NCBI RefSeq assembly: GCF_020687785.1
Contig: NZ_JAJEWI010000001.1
Span: 62,001-126,000, forward strand
From: Sphingopyxis yananensis
GTDB taxonomy: Bacteria; Pseudomonadota; Alphaproteobacteria; Sphingomonadales; Sphingomonadaceae
DNA length: 64,000 nucleotides
Direction of reading: 5' to 3'
Shown here piece after piece: positions 36,610 to 46,410 of the stretch (position 1 is the first letter of the stretch; each line of letters begins with the position of its first letter). The notes under the pieces were generated by a model that saw only the letters and a list, made by a program, of their open reading frames with translations, ran no database searches and was not told the DNA's origin. Both the position numbers and the translations under genes were made by a program.

Positions 36610-38550
36610 ATGGATGATATGTCCGTTTCGAATAATCCCGATAGATTTCACGAAGAAAAATCCGCCTATTTGGTGCGCGGCGAGGATCAGCAGGACTTGC
36701 CCGATCTGGAACGGGGGGCAGAGGTCATTCGCGCTGTCGTGAAAACCCTGCCGCTACGGGCGGGGGTTTACCGGATGCTGAATGCGCGCGGCGACGTGCT
36801 TTATGTCGGCAAGGCCAAACAGCTAAAGCGCCGTGTGGCCAATTATACCCAAATTGGCCGGCTGACCCAGCGCATCCAACGCATGGTGGCCCAGACCCGC
36901 GCGATGGAGATTGTCACTACCGTCAGCGAGGCCGAGGCTTTGTTGATGGAAGCGCAGCTGATCAAACATTATCGGCCACCCTATAATGTGCTGCTACGCG
37001 ACGATAAAAGCTTTCCCTTCATTTTGCTCCGGACCGATCATATTTTTGCGCGGGTCCAGAAACATCGCGGCGCGCGGCGCGCCAAGGGCCGTTACTATGG
37101 CCCGTTCGCCAGTGGCGGGGCGGTGTCCCAAACGCTGAACGCTCTGCAAAAAATCTTTTTGCTGCGCAGCTGCACCGACAGCTATTTCGCCAATCGTTCG
37201 CGCCCCTGTTTGCTGTATCAAATCCGTCGCTGTTCCGCGCCATGCGTGGGGCGTATTGATCAGGCGGATTATGCCGCCTTGGTGCGTGATGCGCAGGATT
37301 TTCTGGAAGGGCGATCAACGGCCGTTCAAAAGCGCTTGGGCGATGCGATGATGCAGGCCGCCGAGGATTTAGATTTTGAACTGGCAGCGGTTTTGCGCGA
37401 CCGCTTGAAGTCGCTCTCCTTTGTCCAAGGCTCGCAAACCACCCATGCCGAAGGTTTGGGTGACGCCGATGTTTTTGCTTTGGCGGCGCGGGGCGGGCAA
37501 TTATGCATCGCGGGATTTTTCATTCGGGGCGGCCAAAATTGGGGGCATCGGAACTTTTTTCCGGCGCACATCGCCGATGTTCCCGAAGATGAAGTGATGG
37601 CGAGTTTTCTGACCCAATTTTACGAAGGCGTTCCGCCGCCCAAACTAATTTTGCTGGATCGCCAACCCGCCGAGGCAGAGTTGCTGACCGATGCCCTGAC
37701 CGAGATTGCGGGCCGCAAGGTGGAGTTTCTTATTCCGCAACGGGGAAGCCGCAAGCATTTGCTCGATCAGGCTATTCGCAACGCCAGCGAAGGTCTGGAC
37801 CGCCGTTTGGCTGAAAGCAGCAGTCAGGCCAAATTGGGCCGCGAATTGGCCGAGCTATTCGATTTGGATGGGCCGCCCCAGCGCATCGAGATATATGACA
37901 ATAGCCATATTCAGGGCAGCCATGCCTTGGGCGCGATGGTGGTTGCAGGGCCGGAAGGCTGGATGAAAGGGGCCTATCGCAAATTCAACATCAAGCGCGC
38001 CGAAACCCAACCCGGTGATGATTTCGCGATGATGCGCGAGGTGTTTACCCGCCGCTTTGCCCGCGCGATGGAGGAAGACCCAGATCGCGAAAAGGGGGAA
38101 TGGCCCGATTTGGTGCTGATCGACGGCGGCAAGGGGCAAGTGTCCGCTGTCAGCGAGGTTTTTGCGGAATTGGGCATTGACGATATTTGCTATGTCGGTG
38201 TGGCCAAGGGACCGGACCGTAACGCTGGGCGCGAAACATTTTATCATCCCGATGGCCGTGAATTTACGCTGCCCCCCAACAATGCCGTGCTATTCTATAT
38301 CCAACGTCTGCGCGATGAAGCCCATCGTTTTGCCATTGGGGCGCATCGCCAGAAGCGATCCAAAGCCATTGGCAGTTCACCGCTTGACGAGGTTCCTGGC
38401 ATTGGCCCCGCGCGGAAAAAGGCGTTGCTGATGCATTTTGGCACGGCGCGCGCGGTGAAAAACGCGACTTTGGCCGATTTACAACGGGCACCAGGGGTCA
38501 GCGCCGGTGTCGCGCAAACTGTTTATGACTTTTATCATCCCGAAGGATGA
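36610..38550 (+). CDS. uvrC: Excinuclease ABC subunit C
   Basis: Nucleotide excision repair nuclease of 646 residues. The GIY-YIG 3'-incision domain begins at GVYRMLNARGDVLYVGKAK, and the Cys-containing linker RPCLLYQIRRCSAPCVGRI follows. A UVR segment (AAEDLDFELAAVLRDRLKSL) binds UvrB. The RNase H-like 5'-incision domain contains EIYDNSHIQGSHALGAMVV and DLVLIDGGKGQVSAV, and the C-terminal helix-hairpin-helix pair includes EVPGIGPARKKALLMHFG. The first or fourth codon may be the start. Full length, no lesions. Confidence 0.95.
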   Translation: MDDMSVSNNPDRFHEEKSAYLVRGEDQQDLPDLERGAEVIRAVVKTLPLRAGVYRMLNARGDVLYVGKAKQLKRRVANYTQIGRLTQRIQRMVAQTRAMEIVTTVSEAEALLMEAQLIKHYRPPYNVLLRDDKSFPFILLRTDHIFARVQKHRGARRAKGRYYGPFASGGAVSQTLNALQKIFLLRSCTDSYFANRSRPCLLYQIRRCSAPCVGRIDQADYAALVRDAQDFLEGRSTAVQKRLGDAMMQAAEDLDFELAAVLRDRLKSLSFVQGSQTTHAEGLGDADVFALAARGGQLCIAGFFIRGGQNWGHRNFFPAHIADVPEDEVMASFLTQFYEGVPPPKLILLDRQPAEAELLTDALTEIAGRKVEFLIPQRGSRKHLLDQAIRNASEGLDRRLAESSSQAKLGRELAELFDLDGPPQRIEIYDNSHIQGSHALGAMVVAGPEGWMKGAYRKFNIKRAETQPGDDFAMMREVFTRRFARAMEEDPDREKGEWPDLVLIDGGKGQVSAVSEVFAELGIDDICYVGVAKGPDRNAGRETFYHPDGREFTLPPNNAVLFYIQRLRDEAHRFAIGAHRQKRSKAIGSSPLDEVPGIGPARKKALLMHFGTARAVKNATLADLQRAPGVSAGVAQTVYDFYHPEG

Positions 38551-38570
38551 AATTGGGGGAGGGAGGCAAT

Positions 38571-38963
38571 ATGGAATTGGCCACGATGATGCCGCTAGCA
38601 CAGCATTTGGGCATAAAGATTAGCGAAGCCAACCCCGATAAAGTGGTTGGTCAATTGCTGGTGCGGCCCGAGCTTTGCACCATCGGTCAGATCGCCCATG
38701 GCGGGACCATTATGGCATTGGCCGATTGCGTGTCGGCCATTGGGGCCTATTTGGCGTTGCCATCCGGTGCCAATATGACCACGACCATTGAAAGCAAAAG
38801 CAATTTCTTGGGAAGTGCGCCGCAAGCTAGCCATTTGGTTGCGGTGGCGACGCCAGTGAAAATTGGCAAACGGCTGTCGGTTTGGCAATGTCAAATCCGC
38901 ACCGATGACGGATCCGACGTCGCCTTGGTGACGCAAACGCAGTTGGTGCTGTGGCCAGCATAA
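38571..38963 (+). CDS. PaaI-family hotdog thioesterase
   Basis: Hotdog-fold protein of 130 residues. HGGTIMALADCVSAIGAYLAL is the PaaI-type active-site helix with the Asp nucleophile/base in ADC, and TTTIESKSNFLGSAP is the following strand. Such enzymes hydrolyse acyl-CoA thioesters, often aromatic or medium-chain ones; the substrate is not predictable. GGGAGG lies before the ATG at 38571. It overlaps recO by 13 bases and so belongs to the uvrC-side transcription unit. Confidence 0.85.
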   Translation: MELATMMPLAQHLGIKISEANPDKVVGQLLVRPELCTIGQIAHGGTIMALADCVSAIGAYLALPSGANMTTTIESKSNFLGSAPQASHLVAVATPVKIGKRLSVWQCQIRTDDGSDVALVTQTQLVLWPA

Positions 38964-39688
38964 ATTATGACGCGATGATCGTTTCGGTGCGCCAGCATGG
39001 TGAACATGGCGCCATAGTCCGCGCCCTAACGCGCGAGGCGGGTATTGTTGCGGGCTATGTGCGCGGCGGGCGTTCCCGCCAATATCGGCCCATATTGATG
39101 GCGGGAAACGCCATAAGCTTGGACCTGCGCAGCCGGACAGAGGGGCAGCTTGGCAGTATGACGGCAGAATTGCTGATCAGCCGTGCGCCCTGTCTCAACC
39201 AAGCCCTATCGGCGGCGGCCTTGGATTGGCTGACCAGCTTGACTGCCGCTACCCTGCCGGAAGCGCAGCCCTATCCGATGATATATGATGCCTTGTCCGC
39301 AACATTGGACGCGGTGATGGTGGCAGCGTCTGCGCGGCAATGGGCGGCAGCTTTGACGCGATATGAATTATTGTTGCTAGCAGAGCTTGGCTTTGGGCTG
39401 AACCTGACCAACTGTGTGATAAGCGATCAAAGCACGGATTTATCCTATCTTAGCCCCAGATCTGGCGGCGCAGTTTCAGATCAAGCTGCAAGGGGTTATG
39501 AAAAAAAGCTTTTTCATTTGCCGAACTTTTTGAAAGGCATGGATCGTGACCCGCCTATGCGCGATGTGATGGATGGGTTATTGATAACAGGTCATTTTCT
39601 GGAACGTGACCTGATGGATGGTCGGATGCGAGAATTGGGAAATGTCCGTCTGCGATTAATCGAGAGATTGCACAGGGCGGTTGCGTGA
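38951..39688 (+). CDS. recO: DNA repair protein RecO
   Basis: Recombination mediator of 245 residues in the RecFOR pathway. The N-terminal OB fold shows [20 protein letters not shown] and [19 protein letters not shown], a conserved RecO segment, and the helical domain has [20 protein letters not shown]. Only one Cys remains where a zinc site is found in some RecO proteins, so this one is probably zinc-free. Starts with GTG at 38951 inside the thioesterase gene. Confidence 0.9.
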   Translation: MASINYDAMIVSVRQHGEHGAIVRALTREAGIVAGYVRGGRSRQYRPILMAGNAISLDLRSRTEGQLGSMTAELLISRAPCLNQALSAAALDWLTSLTAATLPEAQPYPMIYDALSATLDAVMVAASARQWAAALTRYELLLLAELGFGLNLTNCVISDQSTDLSYLSPRSGGAVSDQAARGYEKKLFHLPNFLKGMDRDPPMRDVMDGLLITGHFLERDLMDGRMRELGNVRLRLIERLHRAVA

Positions 39689-39735
39689 CTCGCAATCGCT
39701 CCGTAAGCGGCTGGAATGATTTGAAAGGGGATGTT

Positions 39736-40776
39736 GTGAAAATTCTTTTGCTGGCCGGCGACGGCATCGGACCGGAAATTATGGCGGAAGCCGAAAAGGT
39801 GCTGATGGCGCTGAATTTACCCGTCACGCTGGACCGTGGGTTGGTCGGCGGCGTTGCTTATGCCGCCACGGGACATCCTCTGCCGCCTGAAACCGTTGAA
39901 AAAGCCCGCGCATCCGATGCTGTGCTGTTCGGCGCGGTTGGTGATTTTCGATATGATCATGTCGAGCGCCATTTGCGCCCCGAACAAGCGATTTTGGGCA
40001 TTCGCACGGCGTTGGGTCTTTTCGCGAACCTGCGCCCCGCCCAAGTGTTTTCGGGCCTTGAAGAACATTCGGCGCTGCGCCCCGAAGTGGCAGCGGCCAT
40101 TGATTTGCTGATCGTACGCGAACTGAACGGCGACGTATATTTCGGCGACAAGGGTATGCGCCAAACCGCCGATGGCCAGCGCGAGGGATATGACGTCATG
40201 TCCTATAGCGAAAACGAAGTCCGCCGCATCGCCCATGTGGCGTTTCGTGCGGCCCAAGGTCGTCAAAAGCGCCTCTGTTCCGTTGATAAAGCCAATGTGC
40301 TCGAAACATCGCAATTGTGGCGTGACGTGATGATCGAGGTTTCGGCAGAATATCCCGATGTTGAATTGACCCATATGTATGTCGACAATGCGGCCATGCA
40401 GTTGGTGCGCAATCCTGGCCAATTTGACGTGATCGTGACGGGCAATTTATTTGGTGATATTTTGTCCGATCAGGCCTCTATGTGCGTTGGTTCCATCGGC
40501 CTGTTGGCATCGGCATCGCTGGGCGAAGGGAAGCTGGGTCTGTATGAACCCATTCATGGCAGCGCCCCTGATATCGCAGGCAAGGGCATCGCCAACCCCT
40601 TGGCGATGATTTTGTCACTGGCTATGTTGCTGCGTCATTCGGGCGGCGACGAAGCGAGCGCAGCGCGGATCGAAGCCGCCGTTGCAAAAGTATTGGCCAG
40701 CGGCGCACGCGGCGCCGATCTGGGCGGAGATATGAGCACATCGGCATTGGGTGATGCTGTTGTTGCTGCCTTATAA
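39736..40776 (+). CDS. leuB: 3-isopropylmalate dehydrogenase
   Basis: NAD-dependent decarboxylating dehydrogenase of 346 residues in leucine synthesis. [15 protein letters not shown] opens the protein, [13 protein letters not shown] and [11 protein letters not shown] bind substrate, the catalytic Lys is in [16 protein letters not shown], Asp residues coordinating Mg are in [14 protein letters not shown], and [14 protein letters not shown] binds NAD. The start is a GTG at 39736 with GAAAGGGG five bases upstream. It precedes metZ by 12 bases, giving a small amino-acid operon. Confidence 0.94.
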   Translation: MKILLLAGDGIGPEIMAEAEKVLMALNLPVTLDRGLVGGVAYAATGHPLPPETVEKARASDAVLFGAVGDFRYDHVERHLRPEQAILGIRTALGLFANLRPAQVFSGLEEHSALRPEVAAAIDLLIVRELNGDVYFGDKGMRQTADGQREGYDVMSYSENEVRRIAHVAFRAAQGRQKRLCSVDKANVLETSQLWRDVMIEVSAEYPDVELTHMYVDNAAMQLVRNPGQFDVIVTGNLFGDILSDQASMCVGSIGLLASASLGEGKLGLYEPIHGSAPDIAGKGIANPLAMILSLAMLLRHSGGDEASAARIEAAVAKVLASGARGADLGGDMSTSALGDAVVAAL

Positions 40777-40788
40777 CGGACTGAGTAT

Positions 40789-41997
40789 ATGAAAAAGACA
40801 ACCGGCTTTGATCGCAGCAAGACGCGCCAATGGCAGCCTGCAACACAGGCTGTCCGTGGTGGAACGTGGCGCAGCGAGCATGGGGAAACGTCCGAGGCTT
40901 TGTTCCTAACCTCGGGCTATACCTATGACAGTGCAGAAATCGTTGCGGCACGCTTTGCGGGCGACGAACAAGGCATGACTTACAGCCGGTTGCAAAATCC
41001 AACGGTGGCGATGCTGGAAGAACGCATCGCCCTGTTGGAAGGGGCTGAAGCTTGCCGTGTTCAAGCGACCGGCATGTCGGCGATGACCACGGCTTTATTG
41101 TGCCAATTGTCGGTGGGCGACCATCTGGTGGCCGCGAAGGCTGCCTTTGGAAGCTGCCGTTGGTTGGTCGACAATCTGCTGCCCCGTTTCGGTATCGAAA
41201 CCACGGTGGTTGATGGCCGCGACCTGAAGGCTTGGGAAGAAGCCATTCGTCCCAATACGAAAGTCTTTTTCTTTGAAACCCCCGCCAACCCGACGATGGA
41301 TATCGTCGATTTGCGCGGTCTGTGCGACATCGCAAAGGCGCATGGCATCACCACGGTGGTGGACAATGCCTTTTGCACCAGCGTCATTCAAAAACCGATG
41401 GATTTTGGCGCGGATATCGTCGCCTATAGCGCGACAAAGTTGATGGAAGGCCAAGGCCGCGTGTTGGCAGGGGCCGTCTGCGGCAGCGAGGCCTTTATCA
41501 ACGATGTGCTGATGCCATTTCAGCGCAATACGGGGCCGAACCTGTCGCCGTTCAACGCATGGGTGGTTCACAAGGGTTTGGAAACGCTGGAACTGCGCGC
41601 ACGCCGCCAGTCGGAAAATAGCTTGGCGGTGGGCCGCGCCATCGAGCATCGCGTGTCGCGCATCTTGCACCCCGGTTTGGAAAGCCACCCGCAATTTGAA
41701 CTGGCACAAAGCCAGATGGCGATGTGCGGCCCGATTTTCTCGTTCATCTTGGATGGTGGCCGCGAACAAGCCATGGCCTTTTTGAACGCTTTGGAATTGG
41801 TCGATATCAGCAACAATATCGGCGATGCACGCAGCTTGTGCTGTCACCCTGCGTCAACGACCCATTTCAGTGTCAGCGCCGAAGCGCGGGCGGATATGGG
41901 GGTCGTTGAGGGGATGCTTCGTATCAATATCGGCTTGGAAGATCCCATTGATCTGATTGCCGATATGGAGCAAGCATTGACGCAGGTCGGACTTTAA
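40789..41997 (+). CDS. metZ: O-succinylhomoserine sulfhydrylase
   Basis: Cys/Met-metabolism PLP enzyme of 402 residues that makes homocysteine from O-succinylhomoserine and sulfide. The N-terminus TQAVRGGTWRSEHGETSEALFLTSGYTYDSAE is typical in its short blocks. The PLP-Lys is in YSATKLMEGQGRVLAG, and TPANPTMD-like FFETPANPTMDIVD precedes it. It follows leuB closely. No SAM-responsive riboswitch fits in the 12-base gap, so any control would act at the leuB promoter or further upstream. Confidence 0.92.
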   Translation: MKKTTGFDRSKTRQWQPATQAVRGGTWRSEHGETSEALFLTSGYTYDSAEIVAARFAGDEQGMTYSRLQNPTVAMLEERIALLEGAEACRVQATGMSAMTTALLCQLSVGDHLVAAKAAFGSCRWLVDNLLPRFGIETTVVDGRDLKAWEEAIRPNTKVFFFETPANPTMDIVDLRGLCDIAKAHGITTVVDNAFCTSVIQKPMDFGADIVAYSATKLMEGQGRVLAGAVCGSEAFINDVLMPFQRNTGPNLSPFNAWVVHKGLETLELRARRQSENSLAVGRAIEHRVSRILHPGLESHPQFELAQSQMAMCGPIFSFILDGGREQAMAFLNALELVDISNNIGDARSLCCHPASTTHFSVSAEARADMGVVEGMLRINIGLEDPIDLIADMEQALTQVGL

Positions 41998-42014
41998 GGG
42001 ATTTTCCGCCCATC

Positions 42015-42416
42015 ATGATGGAATCCTTCTTCCCCTATGTGTCCATAACGGGCCCGATCACTGTACGTGTGGCGGTCAGCTATTTGGCAGAACAATCTCT
42101 GCCCGCCTTGGGGCGTTGGTTCTGGTCATATCATATTCGACTGGAAAATCATGGTGATGTCGCCGCGCAATTGATCAGCCGCCATTGGTTGATCACCGAC
42201 GGCAATGGCGCGCTGAGCGAAGTTGAGGGCGAGGGGGTCGTGGGCGAACAGCCTGTGCTGCTTCCTGGCGCCTCATACGACTATGTGTCCGGTTGCCCCT
42301 TGTCGACCACCGAAGGGTCGATGGAGGGCAGCTATTTAATGGTCTTGGCGGACGGCACAGAAATGCTGGTCGTCATTCCCCACTTTCTTTTGACTGCACC
42401 GGCCACAATCCCATGA
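42015..42416 (+). CDS. apaG: ApaG protein (DUF525)
   Basis: Beta-sandwich protein of 133 residues (132 from the second Met). The ApaG signature is seen in FWSYHIRLENHGDVAAQLISRHW-type blocks, WLITDGNGALSEVEGEGVVGEQP, and the C-terminal MEGSYLMV. ApaG has an Fn3-like fold with no known enzyme activity and is often linked to stress or magnesium/cobalt phenotypes. It lies 17 bases after metZ and overlaps the LysR gene by four bases. Confidence 0.9.
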   Translation: MMESFFPYVSITGPITVRVAVSYLAEQSLPALGRWFWSYHIRLENHGDVAAQLISRHWLITDGNGALSEVEGEGVVGEQPVLLPGASYDYVSGCPLSTTEGSMEGSYLMVLADGTEMLVVIPHFLLTAPATIP

Positions 42417-43210
42417 AAAGAACACATCTTCCCCTTAACGCTTTGCGGGTATTTGATGCGGCGGCCCGCCACCTAAGCTTTACCCGCGCGGCGGATGAAC
42501 TGGCGGTGACCCCTGCGGCGGTCGGCCAACAAATCCGCGCGTTAGAAGATATGCTGGGCGTCGTTCTGTTTCGCCGAACCCCCAAAGGGTTGGAACTGAC
42601 GGGTGAGGCGGAGGCTGGCCTAGAGGCGCTGCGTCAAGGGTTTTTGCAATTTGAAGAAAGCGTGCGCGCGATGCAGGCGGGCCAAAGCTCGCAGTCGCTG
42701 ACCATTGCCGCGCCGCGGGATTTTACCGCCAAATGGCTGGCCCCGCGCTTGGCCCGCTATAGCCAAGGCGCGCCGGACGTGCGCTTCACCTTGGTCGCAT
42801 CGGACGATGGTATTGATTTTACAGAGGCCAATTTGGATTTGGCCATTTTATGGGCCGAAAATGCTGGCGAGCATGAAGGGGTGGCATTGAACGGTCAGGG
42901 ATTGATCGAAATTGCTAGCCCTGATGGCAACAGCGATCATGTGATTAGCTGGCCGGGTGCTTTGCACGCCGAACAGGACCCATTGCTTCGCTTGGGCGAT
43001 GCAGGTTTGGCCATTGATGCAGCGGCTAGTGGCTTGGGCCGCGCGGTGGTGCCAGCCTTGTTGGCCGCGGGCGATTTGGCCGCGGGCCGTGTGCGCAAAA
43101 TTGGCGATGCGGAGGAAATACGCAAAGGCTATTGGTTGGTCGCGCCCTTGCCGCAATGGCGACAAGCCAAGGTCAAAGCATTGGTGGCCGCGCTGAGTGC
43201 GGAGGGTTAA
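42413..43210 (+). CDS. LysR-family transcriptional regulator (GcvA-like)
   Basis: About 265 residues, shorter than the usual 300. The N-terminal winged helix-turn-helix is LNALRVFDAAARHLSFTRAADELAVTPAAVGQQ in overlapping blocks, typical of the GcvA subgroup, and a substrate-binding domain follows (LTIAAPRDFTAKWLAPRLAR). The ATG at 42413 overlaps the apaG stop. The target is unknown; most GcvA-type regulators act on nearby genes, and the divergent neighbour across the terminator is parE, which is an unlikely target. Confidence 0.85.
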   Translation: MKRTHLPLNALRVFDAAARHLSFTRAADELAVTPAAVGQQIRALEDMLGVVLFRRTPKGLELTGEAEAGLEALRQGFLQFEESVRAMQAGQSSQSLTIAAPRDFTAKWLAPRLARYSQGAPDVRFTLVASDDGIDFTEANLDLAILWAENAGEHEGVALNGQGLIEIASPDGNSDHVISWPGALHAEQDPLLRLGDAGLAIDAAASGLGRAVVPALLAAGDLAAGRVRKIGDAEEIRKGYWLVAPLPQWRQAKVKALVAALSAEG

Positions 43211-43239
43211 ACGTACCGCCTAAGTGATGATAGCCATGC

Positions 43240-43290
43240 AGATATAGAAAATGCGCCAATCCGATTGGGAATGGCGCATTTTTTATATCT
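43240..43290. terminator. Bidirectional hairpin terminator
   Basis: Nineteen-base arms (43240-43258 and 43272-43290) with one mismatch, core AAAATGCGCCA/TGGCGCATTTTTT, between the converging LysR and parE genes. Confidence 0.88.
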
Positions 43291-43318
43291 GCGTGGTCGA
43301 TGGCGGACCAACTAGGTC

Positions 43319-45298
43319 TTAAGCATCAATGGCGTCATCATCCAAGGTCGCGGCATTGGCCTGAATGAATTGGAAGCGGTGTTCGGGGTGTTTGCCCATC
43401 AAGCGGTCCACCAAGTCCTTGACCTGATGTCTTTCTTCATATTCTTGCGGCAAGGTGACGCGCAGCATCGAACGGCTGCTGGGGTCCATCGTCGTTTCTT
43501 TAAGCTGGTTGGCGTTCATTTCTCCAAGGCCTTTGAACCGGCCAACCTCCACCTTTTTGCCTTTGAATATGGTGCGTTCCAATTCAGCGCGATGCTCATC
43601 GTCGCGGGCATAAGCGGATTTTGCGCCGGATGTCAGGCGATAGAGCGGGGGCTGGGCCAGATAAATATGACCGCGCCGCACAATGTCCGGCATTTCTTGG
43701 AAAAAGAAAGTCATTAACAAAGTGGCAATATGCGCGCCGTCAACGTCAGCATCGGTCATAATGACGATGCGTTCATAACGCAGTCGATCTGCGTCGCAGT
43801 CCTTTCGCATACCGCAACCCAAGGCAAGGGCCAGATCGGCGATTTCCTGATTGGCGCGGATTTTGTCGGCGCTGGCGCTGGCGACGTTCAATATTTTACC
43901 ACGAATGGGCAAAATCGCTTGGGTCTTGCGGTCCCGTGCTTGTTTGGCGCTGCCGCCGGCGCTGTCGCCTTCGACGATGAACAATTCGGTGCCCTCTGGC
44001 CCATCATTGGCACAGTCGGTCAATTTGCCAGGCAAGCGCAATTTGCGGGCGCTGGTGGCGGTTTTGCGTTTAACCTCGCGTTCGGCTTTGCGCTTCAGCC
44101 GCTCATCCATCCGGTCGATAACCAAGCCCAAAATGGCGCGGCCACGGTCCATATTGTTCGACAAATAATAATCGAAATGGTCGCGGATTGCGGCCTCGGT
44201 CAGGCGCGAAGCCTCTGGGCTGGTCAGGCGGTCTTTGGTTTGGCTTTGGAATTGCGGGTCACGGATGAACACCGACAGCATCATTTCGCCGCCGTTGAAC
44301 ACATCTTCGGGTGTGATTTGCGCGGCCTTCTTTTGCCCGATCAATTCACCAAAGGCGCGCAACCCCTTGGACAAAGCAGCGCGCAGGCCGCTTTCATGCG
44401 TGCCGCCAGCGGGCGTCGGAATGGTATTACAATAATAGCTGTAGCTGCCATCGGACCATAAAGGCCATGCGATCGCCCATTCCGCGCGGCCTTGTTCATC
44501 GGGAAAATCTTGCCGCCCGACAAAAGGTTCGGCGGCGGCGCATTCGCGATTGCCGATTTGTTCTTTGAGATGGTCTGCCAAACCGCCGGGGAATTGGAAT
44601 GTGGCTTCGGCGGGTGTGTCATCCCCAATAAGTTCGGGGGCGCATTTCCAACGAATTTCGACGCCTGCGAACAAATAGGCCTTGGAACGGGCCAGTCGAT
44701 ACAGGCGGTTCGGGCGAAAACGATTATGGTCGCCAAAAATGCTGGTGTCCGGCGTAAAGGATACGCTGGTGCCGCGCCGGTTGGGGGCTGCGCCAACTTC
44801 GGTCACAGGGCCAAGGCTTTTGCCCTGCGAGAAAATCTGACGATATAATTTCCTGGCGCGCGCAACCTCGACGATGGTTTCCGTGGACAAAGCGTTAACC
44901 ACACTGATCCCCACGCCGTGCAAACCGCCAGATGTCGCATAGGCTTTGCCTTCGAACTTACCGCCCGAGTGCAAAGTGGTTAAAATCACTTCGAGCGCCG
45001 ACTGGCCCGGATATTTGGGGTGCGGGTCGACGGGGATGCCACGCCCATTGTCGGTAATCGTCAGGCGGTTGCCGACATCCAGCGTGATCTCGATGCGGGT
45101 GGCATGGCCCGCCACGGCTTCGTCCATGCTATTGTCCAGCACTTCGGATGCCAGATGATGCAGGGCGCGTTCGTCGGTTCCGCCAATATACATGCCCGGC
45201 CTGCGCCGGACAGGCTCCAGCCCTTCGAGAACCTCAATTTGCGAGGCATCATAATTTTCCACAGCGGGCTGGGAGGCGTCGAACAAATCGTGACTCAT
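43319..45298 (-). CDS. parE: DNA topoisomerase IV subunit B
   Basis: GHKL ATPase/TOPRIM subunit of 659 residues that decatenates chromosomes with ParC. The ATP site shows SEVLDNSMDEAVAGH, ITDNGRGIPV and SGGLHGVGISVVNAL. The TOPRIM domain has the catalytic Glu in LFIVEGDSAGGSAKQARD, and the metal motif is IVMTDADVDGAHIATLL. PGMYIGGTDERALHHL and length favour ParE over GyrB. The ATG at 45298 gives MSHDLFDASQP; the frame opens 17 codons earlier. Confidence 0.93.
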   Translation of the reverse strand: MSHDLFDASQPAVENYDASQIEVLEGLEPVRRRPGMYIGGTDERALHHLASEVLDNSMDEAVAGHATRIEITLDVGNRLTITDNGRGIPVDPHPKYPGQSALEVILTTLHSGGKFEGKAYATSGGLHGVGISVVNALSTETIVEVARARKLYRQIFSQGKSLGPVTEVGAAPNRRGTSVSFTPDTSIFGDHNRFRPNRLYRLARSKAYLFAGVEIRWKCAPELIGDDTPAEATFQFPGGLADHLKEQIGNRECAAAEPFVGRQDFPDEQGRAEWAIAWPLWSDGSYSYYCNTIPTPAGGTHESGLRAALSKGLRAFGELIGQKKAAQITPEDVFNGGEMMLSVFIRDPQFQSQTKDRLTSPEASRLTEAAIRDHFDYYLSNNMDRGRAILGLVIDRMDERLKRKAEREVKRKTATSARKLRLPGKLTDCANDGPEGTELFIVEGDSAGGSAKQARDRKTQAILPIRGKILNVASASADKIRANQEIADLALALGCGMRKDCDADRLRYERIVIMTDADVDGAHIATLLMTFFFQEMPDIVRRGHIYLAQPPLYRLTSGAKSAYARDDEHRAELERTIFKGKKVEVGRFKGLGEMNANQLKETTMDPSSRSMLRVTLPQEYEERHQVKDLVDRLMGKHPEHRFQFIQANAATLDDDAIDA

Positions 45299-45508
45299 GC
45301 GACAGATATAGGGGGCAGGGAAGGGCGCTGGCAAGGCCAGTTTTTCCATTTGCGCTGGCCAGCAGCGCGTTGGAAATTTTCAAATCTTGAAAAGATTATA
45401 AGATATTTATCAGATAATATAAAGAGAATTATCATATTATCGAGGAACAATGAAAGAAGGCGGACGTTGCGCAGCCGACACTTCGTCAAAAAAGTGGAGG
45501 AAAATAAT

Positions 45509-46312
45509 ATGAAATTCATCGCTCTCCTTGCAGTAACCACAGCTGCGGTTGCCGCTGTTCCGGCCATGGCCCAGTCAAACGACCGATCGGAACATTTTAA
45601 CGGCGGATATATCTCCGTTGTTGGCGGAAAAACCATGCAGAATAACGACACGGGCGAGAGCTTGGTGTTCGACACTGACGGCGATGGTGTGTACGATAAC
45701 ATACCGCAAGTTGGCGGCGTCGATGTTTTTACCGCCGGCTGTAACGGTGCCGCACGAAGCGCCGCTGCGCTGGATTGTCGCAACGATAAGGATGGCTGGG
45801 AATATTATGCCCGCGCCGGTTATGACCGCCGCATGGGCAATTTCGTTATCGGTGGCCTGATCGAAGCTGGCAAGAATGATTCGACCGACAGTGTCAGCGG
45901 TTTCACCCCCACTGATTTTTATACCATGACCCGCAAAGCCAAGTGGAATGCTGGCGCACGTCTACGTGCCGGTTATACACCCAATGGCGGTGCGCTTTTT
46001 TATGTGACGGGCGGTGGGGCTTATGCGCGTTTGAAAAACAGCTTTAGCACCACGGACGCCGTGAACATCATCAGCGACAGCGGAAACAGCAACGCGTGGG
46101 GCTGGTCGGCTGGTGGCGGCGCCGAAGTGATGGTCGCCAAGAATTTGTCCTTGGGCGTCGAATATCTTTATACCGACATTAAGGATGACGATTATGCTGC
46201 GAACATTGCGGCACCAGCAACACCATCAGCCGTAACTTTGGCCGATGTTCAGCGTAGCAATCAAAATTTCCGTACCCACTCCGTGCGTGGCAGCTTGAAC
46301 TTCCGTTTCTAA
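45509..46312 (+). CDS. Outer-membrane beta-barrel protein (Omp25/RopB-like porin family)
   Basis: The 267-residue product has a signal peptide (MKFIALLAVTTAAVAAVPAMA) and a mature part of alternating amphipathic strands ending in the barrel signature NFRTHSVRGSLNFRF with terminal Phe. YYARAGYDRRMGNFVIGGL and LGVEYLYTDIKDDDY resemble Omp25/RopB-type eight-stranded barrels. GTGGAGG precedes the ATG at 45509; the long open frame upstream is an artefact over parE. Two Cys residues in an extracellular loop (AGCNGA, LDCRND) may form a disulfide. The upstream region is unusually AT-rich, suggesting a strong promoter. Confidence 0.85.
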   Translation: MKFIALLAVTTAAVAAVPAMAQSNDRSEHFNGGYISVVGGKTMQNNDTGESLVFDTDGDGVYDNIPQVGGVDVFTAGCNGAARSAAALDCRNDKDGWEYYARAGYDRRMGNFVIGGLIEAGKNDSTDSVSGFTPTDFYTMTRKAKWNAGARLRAGYTPNGGALFYVTGGGAYARLKNSFSTTDAVNIISDSGNSNAWGWSAGGGAEVMVAKNLSLGVEYLYTDIKDDDYAANIAAPATPSAVTLADVQRSNQNFRTHSVRGSLNFRF

Positions 46313-46333
46313 GTCATCGGCTTGGTTCGCATG

Positions 46334-46369
46334 AAAAGGGCCTCATATCCATGGATATGGGGCCCTTTT
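46334..46369. terminator. Bidirectional hairpin terminator
   Basis: Seventeen-base arms with one mismatch (AAAAGGGCCTCATATCC and GGATATGGGGCCCTTTT) followed by TT, between the barrel protein gene and the converging thioesterase. Confidence 0.9.
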
Positions 46370-46410
46370 TTGAAATTCTGCTCGGGTGAATACGCTGAAC
46401 CAGCCGATAT

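Noticed and set aside
40777..40788. SAM riboswitch before metZ
   Set aside because: The gap between leuB and metZ is only 12 bases, too short for any riboswitch.
41095..41847. 250-codon minus-strand frame in metZ
   Set aside because: Antisense shadow of a clear PLP enzyme.
45020..45508. N-terminal extension of the barrel protein
   Set aside because: It runs through parE; a signal peptide and ribosome-binding site mark 45509 as the start.
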